The notes beneath the pieces were generated by a model. That model did no database searches. It was not told where the DNA came from and was given only the letters and a program-made list of their open reading frames with translations. The position numbers and the translations under genes were made by a program. A DNA stretch of 64,000 nucleotides from Acidithiobacillus marinus (GTDB taxonomy: Bacteria; Pseudomonadota; Gammaproteobacteria; Acidithiobacillales; Acidithiobacillaceae). The first letter of the stretch is position 1, and each line of letters begins with the position of its first letter. Shown one piece after another: positions 18,418-27,569 of this stretch. The stretch spans positions 19,341 through 83,340 of the forward strand of contig NZ_MXAV01000008.1 in NCBI RefSeq assembly GCF_002847505.1. Reading direction: 5' to 3'.

Positions 18418-19131
18418 ATGCGCTTGACTGAATCCACCCTGTTGCAGGTGCGTGATGTGAATGTGCAACTGACCCGCAAGACGATCAAAAGTCTGCGGAT
18501 CATGGTTTCTGCCCCGGATGGGCAGGTGCGGGTAAGTGCTCCCTGGAGCATGACGGACAGAGCCATTCATGCGGCGGTTCTGGCGCGTCTGGCCTGGATC
18601 AAAAATCATCAGCAGCATTTTCTGAGCCAGAAGTCCCACACGGCTCTGGAGTACCGTTCTGGAGAAATACATAGGTATTTGGGCAGGGATTATCCACTCC
18701 AAGTTTACCCAACGACCAGCAGAAGTCGCATCGAATGGCATGAAGCATTAGGTATAAACTTGTTTTGTCGGCCCGGAGCGGCAATTTTCGAGCGCGAAGC
18801 GGTCCTGCTGGCTTGGCATCGTCAGACGCTCAAATCACGCATTCCCGGGATGATTGCTCATTACGAACCGATTCTGGGGGTGCAGGTGGCAGCGTGGGGC
18901 GTAAAACGCATGAAAACCCGCTGGGGTACCTGTAACATTGGTGCTCGACGCATCTGGCTAGGCCTGGAGCTCGCCCGTTATCCGCAAATCTGTCTGGAAT
19001 ATGTGGTGGTGCATGAAATGGCGCACTTGCTGGAGCGCCTCCATAATGAACGCTTCAAGCGCATCCTGGACGGAGCCATGCCGGGCTGGCGGGAAGTAAA
19101 AAATCAACTGCGTGCTGGCTATTTGCGCTAA
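18418..19131 (+). CDS. YgjP-like zinc metallopeptidase (DUF45)
   Basis: 237 residues. A zincin-type site HEMAHLLERLHNERF (HExxH plus a downstream His) lies near the C-terminus, preceded by KTRWGTCN, the W-G-S/T-C motif of the YgjP/WLM-like family. The N-terminal part is beta-rich (VNVQLTRKTIKSLRIMVSA). Precise function in this organism is unknown; relatives are annotated as M48-like or SprT-like hydrolases. Probably cotranscribed with tspO. Confidence 0.87.
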   Translation: MRLTESTLLQVRDVNVQLTRKTIKSLRIMVSAPDGQVRVSAPWSMTDRAIHAAVLARLAWIKNHQQHFLSQKSHTALEYRSGEIHRYLGRDYPLQVYPTTSRSRIEWHEALGINLFCRPGAAIFEREAVLLAWHRQTLKSRIPGMIAHYEPILGVQVAAWGVKRMKTRWGTCNIGARRIWLGLELARYPQICLEYVVVHEMAHLLERLHNERFKRILDGAMPGWREVKNQLRAGYLR

Positions 19132-19229
19132 AATGGAAATATGCTGGAAGCTTACGGTGAAATACCGGCTATACGCAGAGCATTCTACGTGCTCTTAAAG
19201 ATGAGCGAGCCTGAATAAAGGAGATAAAA

Positions 19230-19901
19230 ATGCAAAACAGACGATCAAAGCAATGGTTGATATTTTCTGTGGTGCTGGGTTTTACCTGGTCCCTGGGCAT
19301 GAATGCCGCACAAGCAGCGACTGTCCCTGCACCAGCCGCTGCCAGCCACTATCACGCCCTGACGGGGAACCCGAGTGGGACCTATCAGATTGATTCAGCG
19401 CATTCGGCAGCCTATTTTACCATTGGTCATGTGGGTATCGGCCCTTTTAGCGGGCGCTTTAACCAGATTTCCGGAACCTATACGGTCAACACCCGGGATC
19501 CGGCCAAGGATACGGCCAAAATCATCATTCCAGCGTCCAGCATATTTACGAATTTTGCCGCGCGGGACAAATACTTGCGCAGTCCGACATTTTTTGATGT
19601 CAAAAAGTATCCCGACGTGACCTTTGTCAGCAGCCGCTATCAGCGTACCGGCAAGCATACCGGTGACCTATACGGGAAGCTGACCTTGCATGGTGTGACC
19701 CGTCCGATCATGTTCCGGGTCAGGGAAACCGGTGCCGGTGAAGTGGCTTATCTGCCCAAACCCTGGGGTGGTTATCTGTCCGGTTTTGTGGCGGTAACGA
19801 CCATTGAGCGCAGTGATTACGGTATGAAAGCCTATTTGCCTGAAGGGCTTTCCAACAAGGTGCATATCCGGGTGGAAATCGAAGGCAAAAAAATCGCCTG
19901 A
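19230..19901 (+). CDS. YceI family periplasmic lipocalin-like protein
   Basis: 223 residues with a signal peptide ending AAQAAT near residue 30. The mature part starts GTYQIDSAHSAAYFTIGHVG, the canonical YceI opening, and continues with FDVKKYPDVTFVSSRY and GKLTLHGVTRPI. YceI proteins form a beta-barrel that binds polyisoprenoid-type lipids in the periplasm. AAGGAG lies upstream of the ATG. A strong intrinsic terminator follows, so it is probably monocistronic. Confidence 0.93.
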   Translation: MQNRRSKQWLIFSVVLGFTWSLGMNAAQAATVPAPAAASHYHALTGNPSGTYQIDSAHSAAYFTIGHVGIGPFSGRFNQISGTYTVNTRDPAKDTAKIIIPASSIFTNFAARDKYLRSPTFFDVKKYPDVTFVSSRYQRTGKHTGDLYGKLTLHGVTRPIMFRVRETGAGEVAYLPKPWGGYLSGFVAVTTIERSDYGMKAYLPEGLSNKVHIRVEIEGKKIA

Positions 19902-19913
19902 TTTTTTAATCGG

Positions 19914-19972
19914 AACGCAGCCTGTCCGGGACAAGCCTCTGTCAGTGTTGTCCCGTTCCTGCGTTATTTTTT
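19914..19972 (+). terminator. Intrinsic terminator after the YceI gene
   Basis: AACGCAG (19914-19920) pairs with CTGCGTT (19959-19965), enclosing an inner GGGACA/TGTCCC pairing, followed by A and six Ts. It lies 12 bases past the YceI stop. Confidence 0.8.
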
Positions 19973-19982
19973 CTTGAAAAAA

Positions 19983-20011
19983 CATAGATACCTAAGTATA
20001 AGTGCTCTATG
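19983..20011. promoter_or_regulatory. Nested dyads upstream of the MarR gene
   Basis: CATAGA...TCTATG (outer, 19983-20011) encloses ATAC-N4-GTAT (19988-19999), 25 bases before the MarR start. MarR proteins usually bind such dyads in their own promoter. Function is inferred. Confidence 0.4.
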
Positions 20012-20035
20012 TGTTTGTTTTTTGCGGACTGACGG

Positions 20036-20461
20036 ATGCCACTTGATCAAATGCAACAGGACTTTGCCCTGGCGCTGCATGATACTGCCCTGGATCGGCG
20101 TCTGAAAGGACTGGGCCTCAGTCAGGCGAGCTGGATGAGTATTGCCTATCTGGCCAAGGCCAGTGAACCATTGACCCAGACAGAACTGGCGCATTGTCTC
20201 TCGGTTGAGCAGCCGACCGTGGTCGCCATGCTCGATCGTTTGCAAAAGGCCGGTCTGATTCGCCGGGAAGTGGATGCCCATGATCGCCGCATGCGCCGGA
20301 TTCGGCTTACCAACGAGGGGGCCCAGGTGTACACAGAAGTGCAGCAGGTGGCACAGGCGTTCCGTCGAGAAAAACTGCAGGATATGGATGCGGAAATACT
20401 GCGTCAGATGACGAGGCTGCTTCATGACCTGCAGCAGCGCCTGGAAGAGCCCGGCGCATGA
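20036..20461 (+). CDS. MarR family transcriptional regulator
   Basis: 141 residues with the MarR winged helix: SEPLTQTELAHCLSVEQPTV is the recognition region and LIRREVDAHDRRMRRIRLT is the wing, with the conserved D-x-R. Probably a repressor of the exporter gene that follows, with which it shares an ATGA stop-start overlap. A dyad lies upstream of the start. The ligand is unknown. Confidence 0.92.
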   Translation: MPLDQMQQDFALALHDTALDRRLKGLGLSQASWMSIAYLAKASEPLTQTELAHCLSVEQPTVVAMLDRLQKAGLIRREVDAHDRRMRRIRLTNEGAQVYTEVQQVAQAFRREKLQDMDAEILRQMTRLLHDLQQRLEEPGA

Positions 20462-22014
20462 GCCTGGCATCGGACGCAATTGCTTCGAATCGTGGTCTGA
20501 ATCGCGGCCTCATTACCCTGTCCATCATGCTGGCTACCATCATGCAGACCCTGGACAGCACCATCGCCAATGTGGCTCTGCCCCATATGCAAGGTAGTTT
20601 GTCGGTTTCCCTCAATCAAATTGGCTGGGTGCTGACGTCTTATATTGTGGCGACAGCCATCGCCACCCCACTGACCGGCTGGTTGGTGGACCGCTTTGGT
20701 AAGCGCACGATTTTTCTGGCCTCGGTGGCGGGCTTTACCCTTTCTTCCATGTGGTGCGGCATCTCCACCTCTCTTTTTGAGATTGTCCTCGCCCGGGTAT
20801 TTCAGGGGGCTTTTGGCGCCGCCCTGGTGCCCCTCTCCCAGACCACGCTGTTGGACATCAATCCTCGGGAAAAACAGGGCTCAGCCATGGCCCTGTGGGG
20901 CATGGGGGTGATGGTCGGACCCATTGTCGGCCCGACCCTGGGGGGCTGGCTCACTGATAGCCTGGGCTGGCGCTGGGTGTTTTTTATTAATGTGCCGGTG
21001 GGGATGATGGCGCTCTGGGGCATCTGGAATTCCTTCCCCAAGGATGCGCCAGGACGTGGGATGCGCTTTGATATGGCCGGCTTTGTCAGTCTAAGCATTG
21101 CCATTGGTGCTTTGCAATTACTGCTGGATCGGGGGCAGCAACTCAACTGGTTCAGTTCGGTAGAAATCTGGGTGGAAGCCTATCTGGCCGGTTTCGGAGC
21201 CCTCTATTTCCTCTGGCATACCTGGCGGACACCACCGGAACAGTCATTTTTTGACTATCGATTGATTCTGAACCGTAATTTTGTGACCGGGCTATTGTTT
21301 ATTTTCATTGTCGGCGTGGTGCTCTTCGCCTCCCGTGCCTTGATTCCCACGATGCTTCAGGACCTCATGGGCTACACCGCCGAGGCGGCAGGCTGGGTGA
21401 CGGCCCCCAGTGGTTTGGGGACGATGCTGGCCATGCTCATTGTCGGGCGTCTAGTGGGCAAGGTGGACTTGCGGCTCCTGCTGGCCATCGGTTTTGGCAT
21501 CACCGCTTTCTCTCTTTGGCAAATGCAGGGTTACAGTCTGGTGATCAGTCAGGCGGACATCATCTGGCCCGGTGTCTGGCAGGGGCTGGGGATTGGTCTG
21601 GTATTCGTGCCCTTGAGTACGGCTACCTTTGCCACCCTCGACCCGCAGATGCGGGCCAACGGTACCGCCATTTACAGTCTGGTGCGCAATGTGGGTAGCA
21701 GTCTGGGCATTTCCCTGGTGGAAACCCTGCTGACCCGCAACACCCAGATTGCCCACGCCTCGCTGGCGGCGCATATGAACGGACGTAATCCCGGTTTTCA
21801 GAATCCCGCCGTGGCGGAGATCTATAATCCTCATAGCAGTCTGGGGCAGGCTTTGCTGAACATGGAAATTACCCGGCAGGCGAGCATGATTGCCTATATT
21901 GATAATTTCTGGTTGATGTTGGTGATGACTCTGGCTATTTTCCCTTTATTGTTGATCATTCGCAGTCCGAAGCGCGAAGCCGCCGCTGCGCCGACAGAGC
22001 CCGTCATGGATTGA
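20458..22014 (+). CDS. DHA2-type (EmrB/QacA) drug efflux MFS transporter
   Basis: 518 residues, 14 helices predicted. It opens with TIMQTLDSTIANVALPHMQG, the motif of the EmrB subfamily, and has WLVDRFGKRTIFLA in the 2-3 loop and GPTLGGWLTDSLGWRWVFFI in helix 5. Exports hydrophobic compounds by proton antiport. No EmrA-type adaptor or TolC is adjacent, unlike classical EmrAB. Translation is coupled to the MarR gene. Confidence 0.92.
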   Translation: MSLASDAIASNRGLNRGLITLSIMLATIMQTLDSTIANVALPHMQGSLSVSLNQIGWVLTSYIVATAIATPLTGWLVDRFGKRTIFLASVAGFTLSSMWCGISTSLFEIVLARVFQGAFGAALVPLSQTTLLDINPREKQGSAMALWGMGVMVGPIVGPTLGGWLTDSLGWRWVFFINVPVGMMALWGIWNSFPKDAPGRGMRFDMAGFVSLSIAIGALQLLLDRGQQLNWFSSVEIWVEAYLAGFGALYFLWHTWRTPPEQSFFDYRLILNRNFVTGLLFIFIVGVVLFASRALIPTMLQDLMGYTAEAAGWVTAPSGLGTMLAMLIVGRLVGKVDLRLLLAIGFGITAFSLWQMQGYSLVISQADIIWPGVWQGLGIGLVFVPLSTATFATLDPQMRANGTAIYSLVRNVGSSLGISLVETLLTRNTQIAHASLAAHMNGRNPGFQNPAVAEIYNPHSSLGQALLNMEITRQASMIAYIDNFWLMLVMTLAIFPLLLIIRSPKREAAAAPTEPVMD

Positions 22015-22032
22015 CAGGGCGTTGAGGAGCCT

Positions 22033-22458
22033 ATGTACCGGAAAATCATGGTGGCTTACGACGGGAGCGCCTCCAGTGAGCTGGCGTTGCAGCAGGGTGC
22101 CGAACTGGCGGTTTTGATGCAAGCAGAACTGCATTTGTTTGGAGCCATTGTCAGCACCGGGGGCATGGCCATTGGTCAGGCGGCGGGTGCCGAAGACTTG
22201 CTGGGCCGGGAAGGCAATGCCCTCCGCGCCCGGCTTGCCGCTGCTGCGTCAACCCTTCGGGAAAGGGGGCTCCGGGTAGAGGTCGAGGCGGTCGAGGGTA
22301 GCCCTGCGCAAGTCATTGTCCAATATGCACAGCAAATGCATCCAGATTTACTGGTACTCGGACATATTCCCCAATTTTCCTTCGGTCACTGGCTCGAAGG
22401 TTCGGTCGCCAAGGCCCTGCTCAGAAGCCTGCCCTGCAGTATTCTGATTGCCAAATAG
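22033..22458 (+). CDS. Universal stress protein A family protein
   Basis: 141 residues, one USP domain. It starts MYRKIMVAYDGSASSELAL and ends with an ATP-binding-like GxxxxWLEGSVAKALL followed by SLPCSILIAK. The usual G-2x-G-9x-G(S/T) pattern is only partly kept (GHIPQFSFGHWLEGS), so nucleotide binding is uncertain. It lies 18 bases after the exporter gene and may be in the same transcript. Confidence 0.9.
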   Translation: MYRKIMVAYDGSASSELALQQGAELAVLMQAELHLFGAIVSTGGMAIGQAAGAEDLLGREGNALRARLAAAASTLRERGLRVEVEAVEGSPAQVIVQYAQQMHPDLLVLGHIPQFSFGHWLEGSVAKALLRSLPCSILIAK

Positions 22459-22517
22459 TGGAAGACAGGAGCCGTTAAAAATGGCGTTGATGGCATTAAA
22501 CAAGGCTGAAAAGCGCA

Positions 22518-23549
22518 TCACGCCGGTATTTGCATGGTGACACAATGCAGACTGCCGTGTTGCCGGGCGAGCTCCAGGCAGGGAACGGGGATAATCTGGC
22601 GATCGGGGAAAGCGGACTGCAGGCGCTGAATGGCGATATGATCGACGGGATCGTCATAAACCGGCATCAATACCGCCCCGTTGATGATGAGAAAATTCGC
22701 GTAGGTCAGGGGTAAGCGGTTATCGTCTTCATCCCATTGTGCCTGCGCCCAGGGCAGGGGAATCAGGTGGTAGGGCTGGCCATCGGCACTGTGCAGGGCG
22801 CTCAGTTCGGCAGCCATCTGCTGCAGAGCGACAAAATGGCTGTCATTGGGGTCATCGCAGCTCTGGTAGGCGATGGTTCGGGGATTGCAGAAGCGCGCCA
22901 GGGTATCGATGTGGGCGTCAGTATCGTCGCCTTCCAGATGGCCGCTGTGCAGCCAAAGCACCCGCTCCATGCCGAGCTGCTGACAAAGCGCCGTTTCAAT
23001 TTCAGCTGCAGACCATTGGGGATTGCGATTGGCGGAAAGCAGGCAGGCGCTGGTTGTCAGCAGAGTGCCTTGACCATCACTTTCAATGCTGCCGCCTTCC
23101 AGCACCATCCCGGAAATTTCCAGAGGACAGTCCCCGAATGCCTGCTGGGCGTGGAGGTGGCGGGTGATCTGATTGTCCAGATCGGCGCGGAATTTGAGTC
23201 CCCAGGCATTGAAGGCAAAATCCATCAATTTACGTTGCCCTGCGGCATTTTTGAGGGTAATGGGACCATGATCCCGTGCCCAGGAATCATTGCTGGGCAC
23301 CAGATGCAGATGACAATGGGCCATGTTGGCCCGGGCATCCTGCAGGCGTTTTTCGCAGTCGTGCAGGCTATTCTGGTCATGACAGGCGATCACCAGATGC
23401 TCACGCAGACTGATTTCCCGGGCGATCTGGACAAAAACCGGGAGCACTTGCTCCAGACGCGGCGCCCAGTCGCTTTCGGGGTGGGGCCAGGTCAGTTGCA
23501 CGCCCCACTGGGGTGCCCATTCGGCGGGGAGGGTGTAGTTTGCCTGCAT
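22518..23549 (-). CDS. aguA: Agmatine deiminase
   Basis: 343 residues of the peptidyl-arginine deiminase-like family (PF04371). Converts agmatine to N-carbamoylputrescine and ammonia. Active-site features seen: ARDHGPITL, GGSIESDGQGTLLTT, WLHSGHLEGDDTDAHIDT with catalytic His and Asp, and the nucleophilic Cys in GSLHCVTMQ near the C-terminus. AAGGAA lies 7 bases upstream of the ATG. The partner AguB gene is not next to it. Ammonia release could help in acid tolerance, but that is inference. Confidence 0.93.
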   Translation of the reverse strand: MQANYTLPAEWAPQWGVQLTWPHPESDWAPRLEQVLPVFVQIAREISLREHLVIACHDQNSLHDCEKRLQDARANMAHCHLHLVPSNDSWARDHGPITLKNAAGQRKLMDFAFNAWGLKFRADLDNQITRHLHAQQAFGDCPLEISGMVLEGGSIESDGQGTLLTTSACLLSANRNPQWSAAEIETALCQQLGMERVLWLHSGHLEGDDTDAHIDTLARFCNPRTIAYQSCDDPNDSHFVALQQMAAELSALHSADGQPYHLIPLPWAQAQWDEDDNRLPLTYANFLIINGAVLMPVYDDPVDHIAIQRLQSAFPDRQIIPVPCLELARQHGSLHCVTMQIPA

Positions 23550-23633
23550 AGCGGTTTCCTTACTGAAGTGATGTACCCATCATAGGCAATTCAATGGTTT
23601 TCGTCAGCCATCCTGACAGGGTAAACTCCGCCC

Positions 23634-24341
23634 ATGGCGCAACATGGCGAACGAGTGGATCATTTGCTCTCCCGACTGGGTTACTGCAGTCGTTCGGAGG
23701 TGCGTGACCTGTTGCGCGAAGGTCGGGTGTTGGCGGACGGATTACCGCTGCGCAAGGCTTCGGTCAAGGTGGACCCTGCCAGCTTGCGGGTGGATGATGA
23801 GGCCCTGGATCATCCCTATCCCCTTTATGTGCTGTATCACAAGCCGCTCGGCAAGGTCTGCGCCCATGATGATCCCCGTGCCATTTATCAGGATTTCCCG
23901 CCGCGCTGGCGGTATCGTCGCCCCAGCTTCAGCAGTGTCGGACGTCTGGATCGCGAAACCAGCGGAGTGCTGCTGCTGACCGACGATGGCGACTGGCTGC
24001 ATCGCTGGACCAGTCCCCGTTATGCCATCCCGCGCCGCTATCGGGTGTTGTTGCAAAATCCCCTGCGTGGCGATGAAGTGGCTATCCTCGCTTCGGGGTC
24101 TTTGCTGCTGGAGGGAGAAAACAGCCCCTGCAAGGCCGCCGAGATGACCCCGCTCAGTCCGGTGGAGCTGCAATTGACTCTCTATGAAGGCCGCTATCAT
24201 GAGGTGCGGCGCATGTTTGCGGCGCTGGATAACCTGGTATTGAGTTTGCATCGCGAGGCTTTTGGACCCTTCACTCTGGGCGATCTGGCTCCCGGACAGT
24301 GGCGGGAACTGACGGAAATTGAATGGCGAGGGGAGGGTTGA
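23634..24341 (+). CDS. Ribosomal small subunit pseudouridine synthase (RsuA/RluB/E/F family)
   Basis: 235 residues. An N-terminal S4 RNA-binding domain (VDHLLSRLGYCSRSEVRDLL) is followed by the synthase domain with the catalytic Asp in GRLDRETSGVLLLTDDG. The C-terminal motif EGRYHEVRRMFAALDN is typical of the RsuA branch. It isomerises a specific rRNA uridine; RsuA acts on 16S U516 in E. coli, but the target here cannot be assigned by eye. The next gene starts 2 bases after its stop. Confidence 0.9.
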   Translation: MAQHGERVDHLLSRLGYCSRSEVRDLLREGRVLADGLPLRKASVKVDPASLRVDDEALDHPYPLYVLYHKPLGKVCAHDDPRAIYQDFPPRWRYRRPSFSSVGRLDRETSGVLLLTDDGDWLHRWTSPRYAIPRRYRVLLQNPLRGDEVAILASGSLLLEGENSPCKAAEMTPLSPVELQLTLYEGRYHEVRRMFAALDNLVLSLHREAFGPFTLGDLAPGQWRELTEIEWRGEG

Positions 24342-24343
24342 AC

Positions 24344-24793
24344 ATGGTCTGGAAACCCCATGTGACGGTGGCGGCTGTGGTCGAAGAAGCGGGGCGGTTT
24401 TTGCTGGTGGAAGAAATGGTAGAAGGTCGGCGCTGCTTCAATCAGCCCGCCGGTCATTGGGATCCGGGTGAAAGTCTGCTGGATGCCGTCATCCGGGAAA
24501 CCCTGGAAGAAACCGCTTATGCCTTTGAGCCTGAATATCTCACGGGGATTTATCACTGGGAGCACCCCGGCAAGGACCTGACCTATTTGCGTTTTGCTTT
24601 TGGCGGAAAGCTGGGCCCTCAGCGCCAGGACTATGCACTGGACACGGGCATTATCGGCCCGGTGTGGATGCTTCCTGCGGAAGTGGACGCAGCGCACGAA
24701 CATCTGCGGAATGTCATGGTCCAGCGTTGTATTGGCGATTATCTGGCCGGCAAGCGCTATCCCCTGGAAATTTTACACAGTCTGACAGACTGA
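24344..24793 (+). CDS. Nudix hydrolase, NudJ-like
   Basis: 149 residues from ATG 24344 (MVWKPHVTVAAVVEEAG), two bases after the pseudouridine synthase gene, as with rluE-nudJ in E. coli. The Nudix box is GHWDPGESLLDAVIRETLEE followed by TAY: the usual glycine after EEx is an alanine, while the metal-binding REXXEE glutamates are intact. NudJ relatives hydrolyse thiamine pyrophosphate and nucleoside di- and triphosphates. An upstream in-frame start at 24323 would overlap the previous gene. Confidence 0.85.
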   Translation: MVWKPHVTVAAVVEEAGRFLLVEEMVEGRRCFNQPAGHWDPGESLLDAVIRETLEETAYAFEPEYLTGIYHWEHPGKDLTYLRFAFGGKLGPQRQDYALDTGIIGPVWMLPAEVDAAHEHLRNVMVQRCIGDYLAGKRYPLEILHSLTD

Positions 24794-24842
24794 CGTCCGC
24801 TCTGCCGCGTGCTATATTGGGCAAAAGGCATCGGTAGAGACG

Positions 24843-25355
24843 ATGAATATGATAGACGCAGACGGCTATCGCCCTAATGTGGGCATGATTATTTGTAACG
24901 AGTACAATCAGGTGTTGTGGGCCAAACGCCGGGGGGAGAACGCCTGGCAGTTTCCCCAGGGTGGCATCGATCGTGCCGAAACGCCGGAACAGGCCATGTT
25001 TCGCGAGCTGGAAGAAGAAGTGGGTACGGCCAATGTGTGTATCATCGGTCGCACCCAGGGATGGTTACGCTATGAAGTCCCCTGTTCCCGGCATCGGGCG
25101 CAGCGGCGCCGCTATCGCGGTCAGAAACAGATATGGTTTCTGCTGCGCTTTGAAGGAGATGAGGCCGAGATCAACACCTTGACCACCCAGCATCCGGAAT
25201 TTGAAACCTGGCGCTGGGTGGATTACTGGATGCCGGCCCGGGAAATCATCGCTTTCAAACGCCGGGTTTACTGGCAGGCGCTGCAGGAACTAGCGCCCCT
25301 GATCAATGTTGGACCGCCTCCAGCAGATGCTGCGGAGGCGAGGCAAAACGTTTAG
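24843..25355 (+). CDS. rppH: RNA pyrophosphohydrolase
   Basis: 170 residues. It opens with IDADGYRPNVGMIICNEYNQ, nearly invariant in RppH, and the Nudix box is GGIDRAETPEQAMFRELEEE followed by VG. It removes pyrophosphate from 5'-triphosphate mRNA ends and starts 5'-dependent decay. The RYxxGQKQIWFLL segment is also typical. Its stop overlaps the convergent yidB-like stop by four bases. Confidence 0.95.
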   Translation: MNMIDADGYRPNVGMIICNEYNQVLWAKRRGENAWQFPQGGIDRAETPEQAMFRELEEEVGTANVCIIGRTQGWLRYEVPCSRHRAQRRRYRGQKQIWFLLRFEGDEAEINTLTTQHPEFETWRWVDYWMPAREIIAFKRRVYWQALQELAPLINVGPPPADAAEARQNV

Positions 25356-25762
25356 GAAAACAGTTTTCCTTTCAGCATGTTAAGACCATCACTCAGCAGA
25401 TTGCTATCGGCGGGTACTTCGCCGTTGGGCGTCAGCTGATTCACTAGTTCGGGTAAGACCTGGGACAAACCGCTCGCTACCGTATTGGGGTCAATGCCTA
25501 TTTTACCGGCGATTTGTTGCACGGTATCACTGCCCAGTACCTGCTGGATCTGATCGGCGGTAATGGGTTGATTGGCGCCGTTACTAATCCAGGATTGCAC
25601 TACATCGCCTAGCCCCTGGCTCTGCAGTTGCTGTACCAGGCCGGACAGGCCGCCCGGCTGATTTTGTACAAAGTGGATGGCTTCGCCCAGCAGGGAACTC
25701 TGGGTACTGTCAGATCCACCGCCGAGTGCGGACATGGCTGAATCAAGCAAACTCATGATCAT
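25352..25762 (-). CDS. YidB-like DUF937 protein
   Basis: 136 residues matching the YidB/DUF937 pattern: a hydrophobic N-terminus, GGLSGLVQQLQSQGLGDVVQ, SWISNGANQPITADQIQQVL and a helical tail. Family function is poorly known. The protein is Gln- and Gly-rich. The 130 bases upstream contain no gene and presumably its promoter. Confidence 0.88.
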   Translation of the reverse strand: MIMSLLDSAMSALGGGSDSTQSSLLGEAIHFVQNQPGGLSGLVQQLQSQGLGDVVQSWISNGANQPITADQIQQVLGSDTVQQIAGKIGIDPNTVASGLSQVLPELVNQLTPNGEVPADSNLLSDGLNMLKGKLFS

Positions 25763-25892
25763 TCTCCTTGAACGTGGTTATAAAACGGGAATTATCCCAC
25801 TTGATTATTGCCAGTTCAGAGAGAGCTTTTCAAGGAAAATCATCTATTATTTCATGTTGTTGTATTGTTTGTTGTAGGGTGTATGGCTTTCG

Positions 25893-26984
25893 TCAAACAT
25901 TAAACAGAAAATTCAGCACGTCCCCGTCATGCACCACATATTCCTTGCCTTCGGCACGCATTTTGCCGGCTTCCTTGGCTCCCTGCTCCCCCCGGTACTG
26001 GATGAAGTCGGCATAGGCGATGGTTTGGGCGCGGATAAAACCCCTTTCGAAATCGCTGTGAATCACGCCAGCTGCCTGGGGGGCTGTGGCGCCCACCGGA
26101 ATGGTCCAGGCTCGTACTTCCTTGACACCGGCCGTAAAATAGGTCTGCAGGCCGAGCAGGCCATAGGCGGCGCGGATGATGCGATTGAGCCCCGGTTCTT
26201 CCAGGCCCAGATCCTGCAGAAACGCATTTTGCTCGTCGGGTTCCAGTTCTGCGAGTTCAGATTCAATGGCCGCACAGACCGGGACCACGCTGGCATGGCG
26301 TTCAGCCGCCCAGGCTTCCAGAAGAGGACGCCAGGGGCCATCCTGAATTTCGTCTTCCGCCACATTGGCAATGACCATCATGGGTTTCATGGTGAGCAGA
26401 AATAATCCGCGTAAGTGGACTTTTTCTTCGGCGCTCAGGTCGAGGCTTGCTGCTGGCTTGCCGCTGTTGAGATGAGGCAGCAGACGGGCCATGGCGGCAG
26501 CTTCGGCCACCGCCTCCTTATTCCCACCCTTGGCCTGACGGGCCACCCGCGCCTGACCTTTTTCGACCGTGCTGATGTCGGCTAGAATCAGTTCGGTCAG
26601 CACCGTATCGAGATCGGCCACAGGATCTACCTGACCACTGACATGGACTACATTAGGGTCGTCAAAACAGCGAGTGACCAGAGCAATGGCATCAGTTTCA
26701 CGAATGTGGGCGAGAAACTGGTTGCCCAGCCCTTCACCCTGGGCAGCGCCAGCCACCAGTCCGGCAATGTCCACAAATTCCATGGTGGCCGGCACCACAT
26801 TCTGGGGTTTGACGATTGCTGTCAGGGCCTGCAGGCGAGGATCCGGTACGGATACCAGGCCGACATTGGGCTCGATGGTACAAAAAGGATAATTTTCCGC
26901 CGCGATACCGGCTTTGGTGATCGCATTGAAGAGGGTGGATTTACCCACGTTGGGAAGACCGACGATGCCACAGGCCAAAGCCAT
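25893..26984 (-). CDS. ychF: Ribosome-binding ATPase YchF (Obg family)
   Basis: 363 residues. The P-loop [16 protein letters not shown] is followed by [14 protein letters not shown] and the switch motif [20 protein letters not shown]. The specificity motif is NVAED rather than NKxD, explaining ATP over GTP preference in this family. A C-terminal TGS domain ends [14 protein letters not shown]. It binds ribosomes and responds to oxidative and translation stress. It follows pth by 9 bases, the conserved rplY-pth-ychF order. Confidence 0.96.
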   Translation of the reverse strand: MALACGIVGLPNVGKSTLFNAITKAGIAAENYPFCTIEPNVGLVSVPDPRLQALTAIVKPQNVVPATMEFVDIAGLVAGAAQGEGLGNQFLAHIRETDAIALVTRCFDDPNVVHVSGQVDPVADLDTVLTELILADISTVEKGQARVARQAKGGNKEAVAEAAAMARLLPHLNSGKPAASLDLSAEEKVHLRGLFLLTMKPMMVIANVAEDEIQDGPWRPLLEAWAAERHASVVPVCAAIESELAELEPDEQNAFLQDLGLEEPGLNRIIRAAYGLLGLQTYFTAGVKEVRAWTIPVGATAPQAAGVIHSDFERGFIRAQTIAYADFIQYRGEQGAKEAGKMRAEGKEYVVHDGDVLNFLFNV

Positions 26985-26993
26985 ATCACACTC

Positions 26994-27563
26994 CTAATCG
27001 CTATGCAGGGTTTTTTGCGCCGCATCGCTGCGCCCCTGGAGAAAGTCCGGGAGAACGGCGAGGCTGCGGTCAATGGCGGCATCTATCGCCTCTTGATCCG
27101 CTGCCTGCGGGGCGCCAAGGACATAATGGATGACCGCGTCCTTGTGCCCGGGATGGCCGATACCGATGCGCAGACGCCAGTACTCCCGGGTTCCTAGAGC
27201 CCGGTTGAGATCGCGCAAGCCATTATGACCACCATGTCCGCCCGCCCATTTCAGCCGGGCAGTACCCGGGGGGAGATCAAGCTCGTCATGAATGACCAGA
27301 ATGCGCGCCGCAGGAACCTTGTAAAAAGCCGCCATGGCCTGCACCGGACCCCCGCTGCGGTTCATGAAATCCTGGGGCATGCACATGCCCAGTTGCTGCC
27401 CTGAATCCTGTACCACAGCAGCCAGACAATGCCAGCGCGACTCCATACGCAAAGACGCTCCAGTCTTTTCTGCAAAAGTCTGGAGCGCCCAGAAACCAGC
27501 ATTGTGGCGGGTGCGGGCGTATTCCGCTCCGGGATTTCCCAGCCCCGCCAGCAGCCAGTCCAT
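26994..27563 (-). CDS. pth: Peptidyl-tRNA hydrolase
   Basis: 189 residues. Frees tRNA from peptidyl-tRNA that drops off ribosomes. Motifs: LLAGLGNPGAEYARTRHNAG with the catalytic His, FMNRSGGPVQ with the substrate Asn, and VIHDELDLPPGTARLKWAGG. It lies 6 bases after rplY on the same strand. Coordinates and length fit the family closely. Confidence 0.96.
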   Translation of the reverse strand: MDWLLAGLGNPGAEYARTRHNAGFWALQTFAEKTGASLRMESRWHCLAAVVQDSGQQLGMCMPQDFMNRSGGPVQAMAAFYKVPAARILVIHDELDLPPGTARLKWAGGHGGHNGLRDLNRALGTREYWRLRIGIGHPGHKDAVIHYVLGAPQAADQEAIDAAIDRSLAVLPDFLQGRSDAAQKTLHSD

Positions 27564-27569
27564 GTTATC

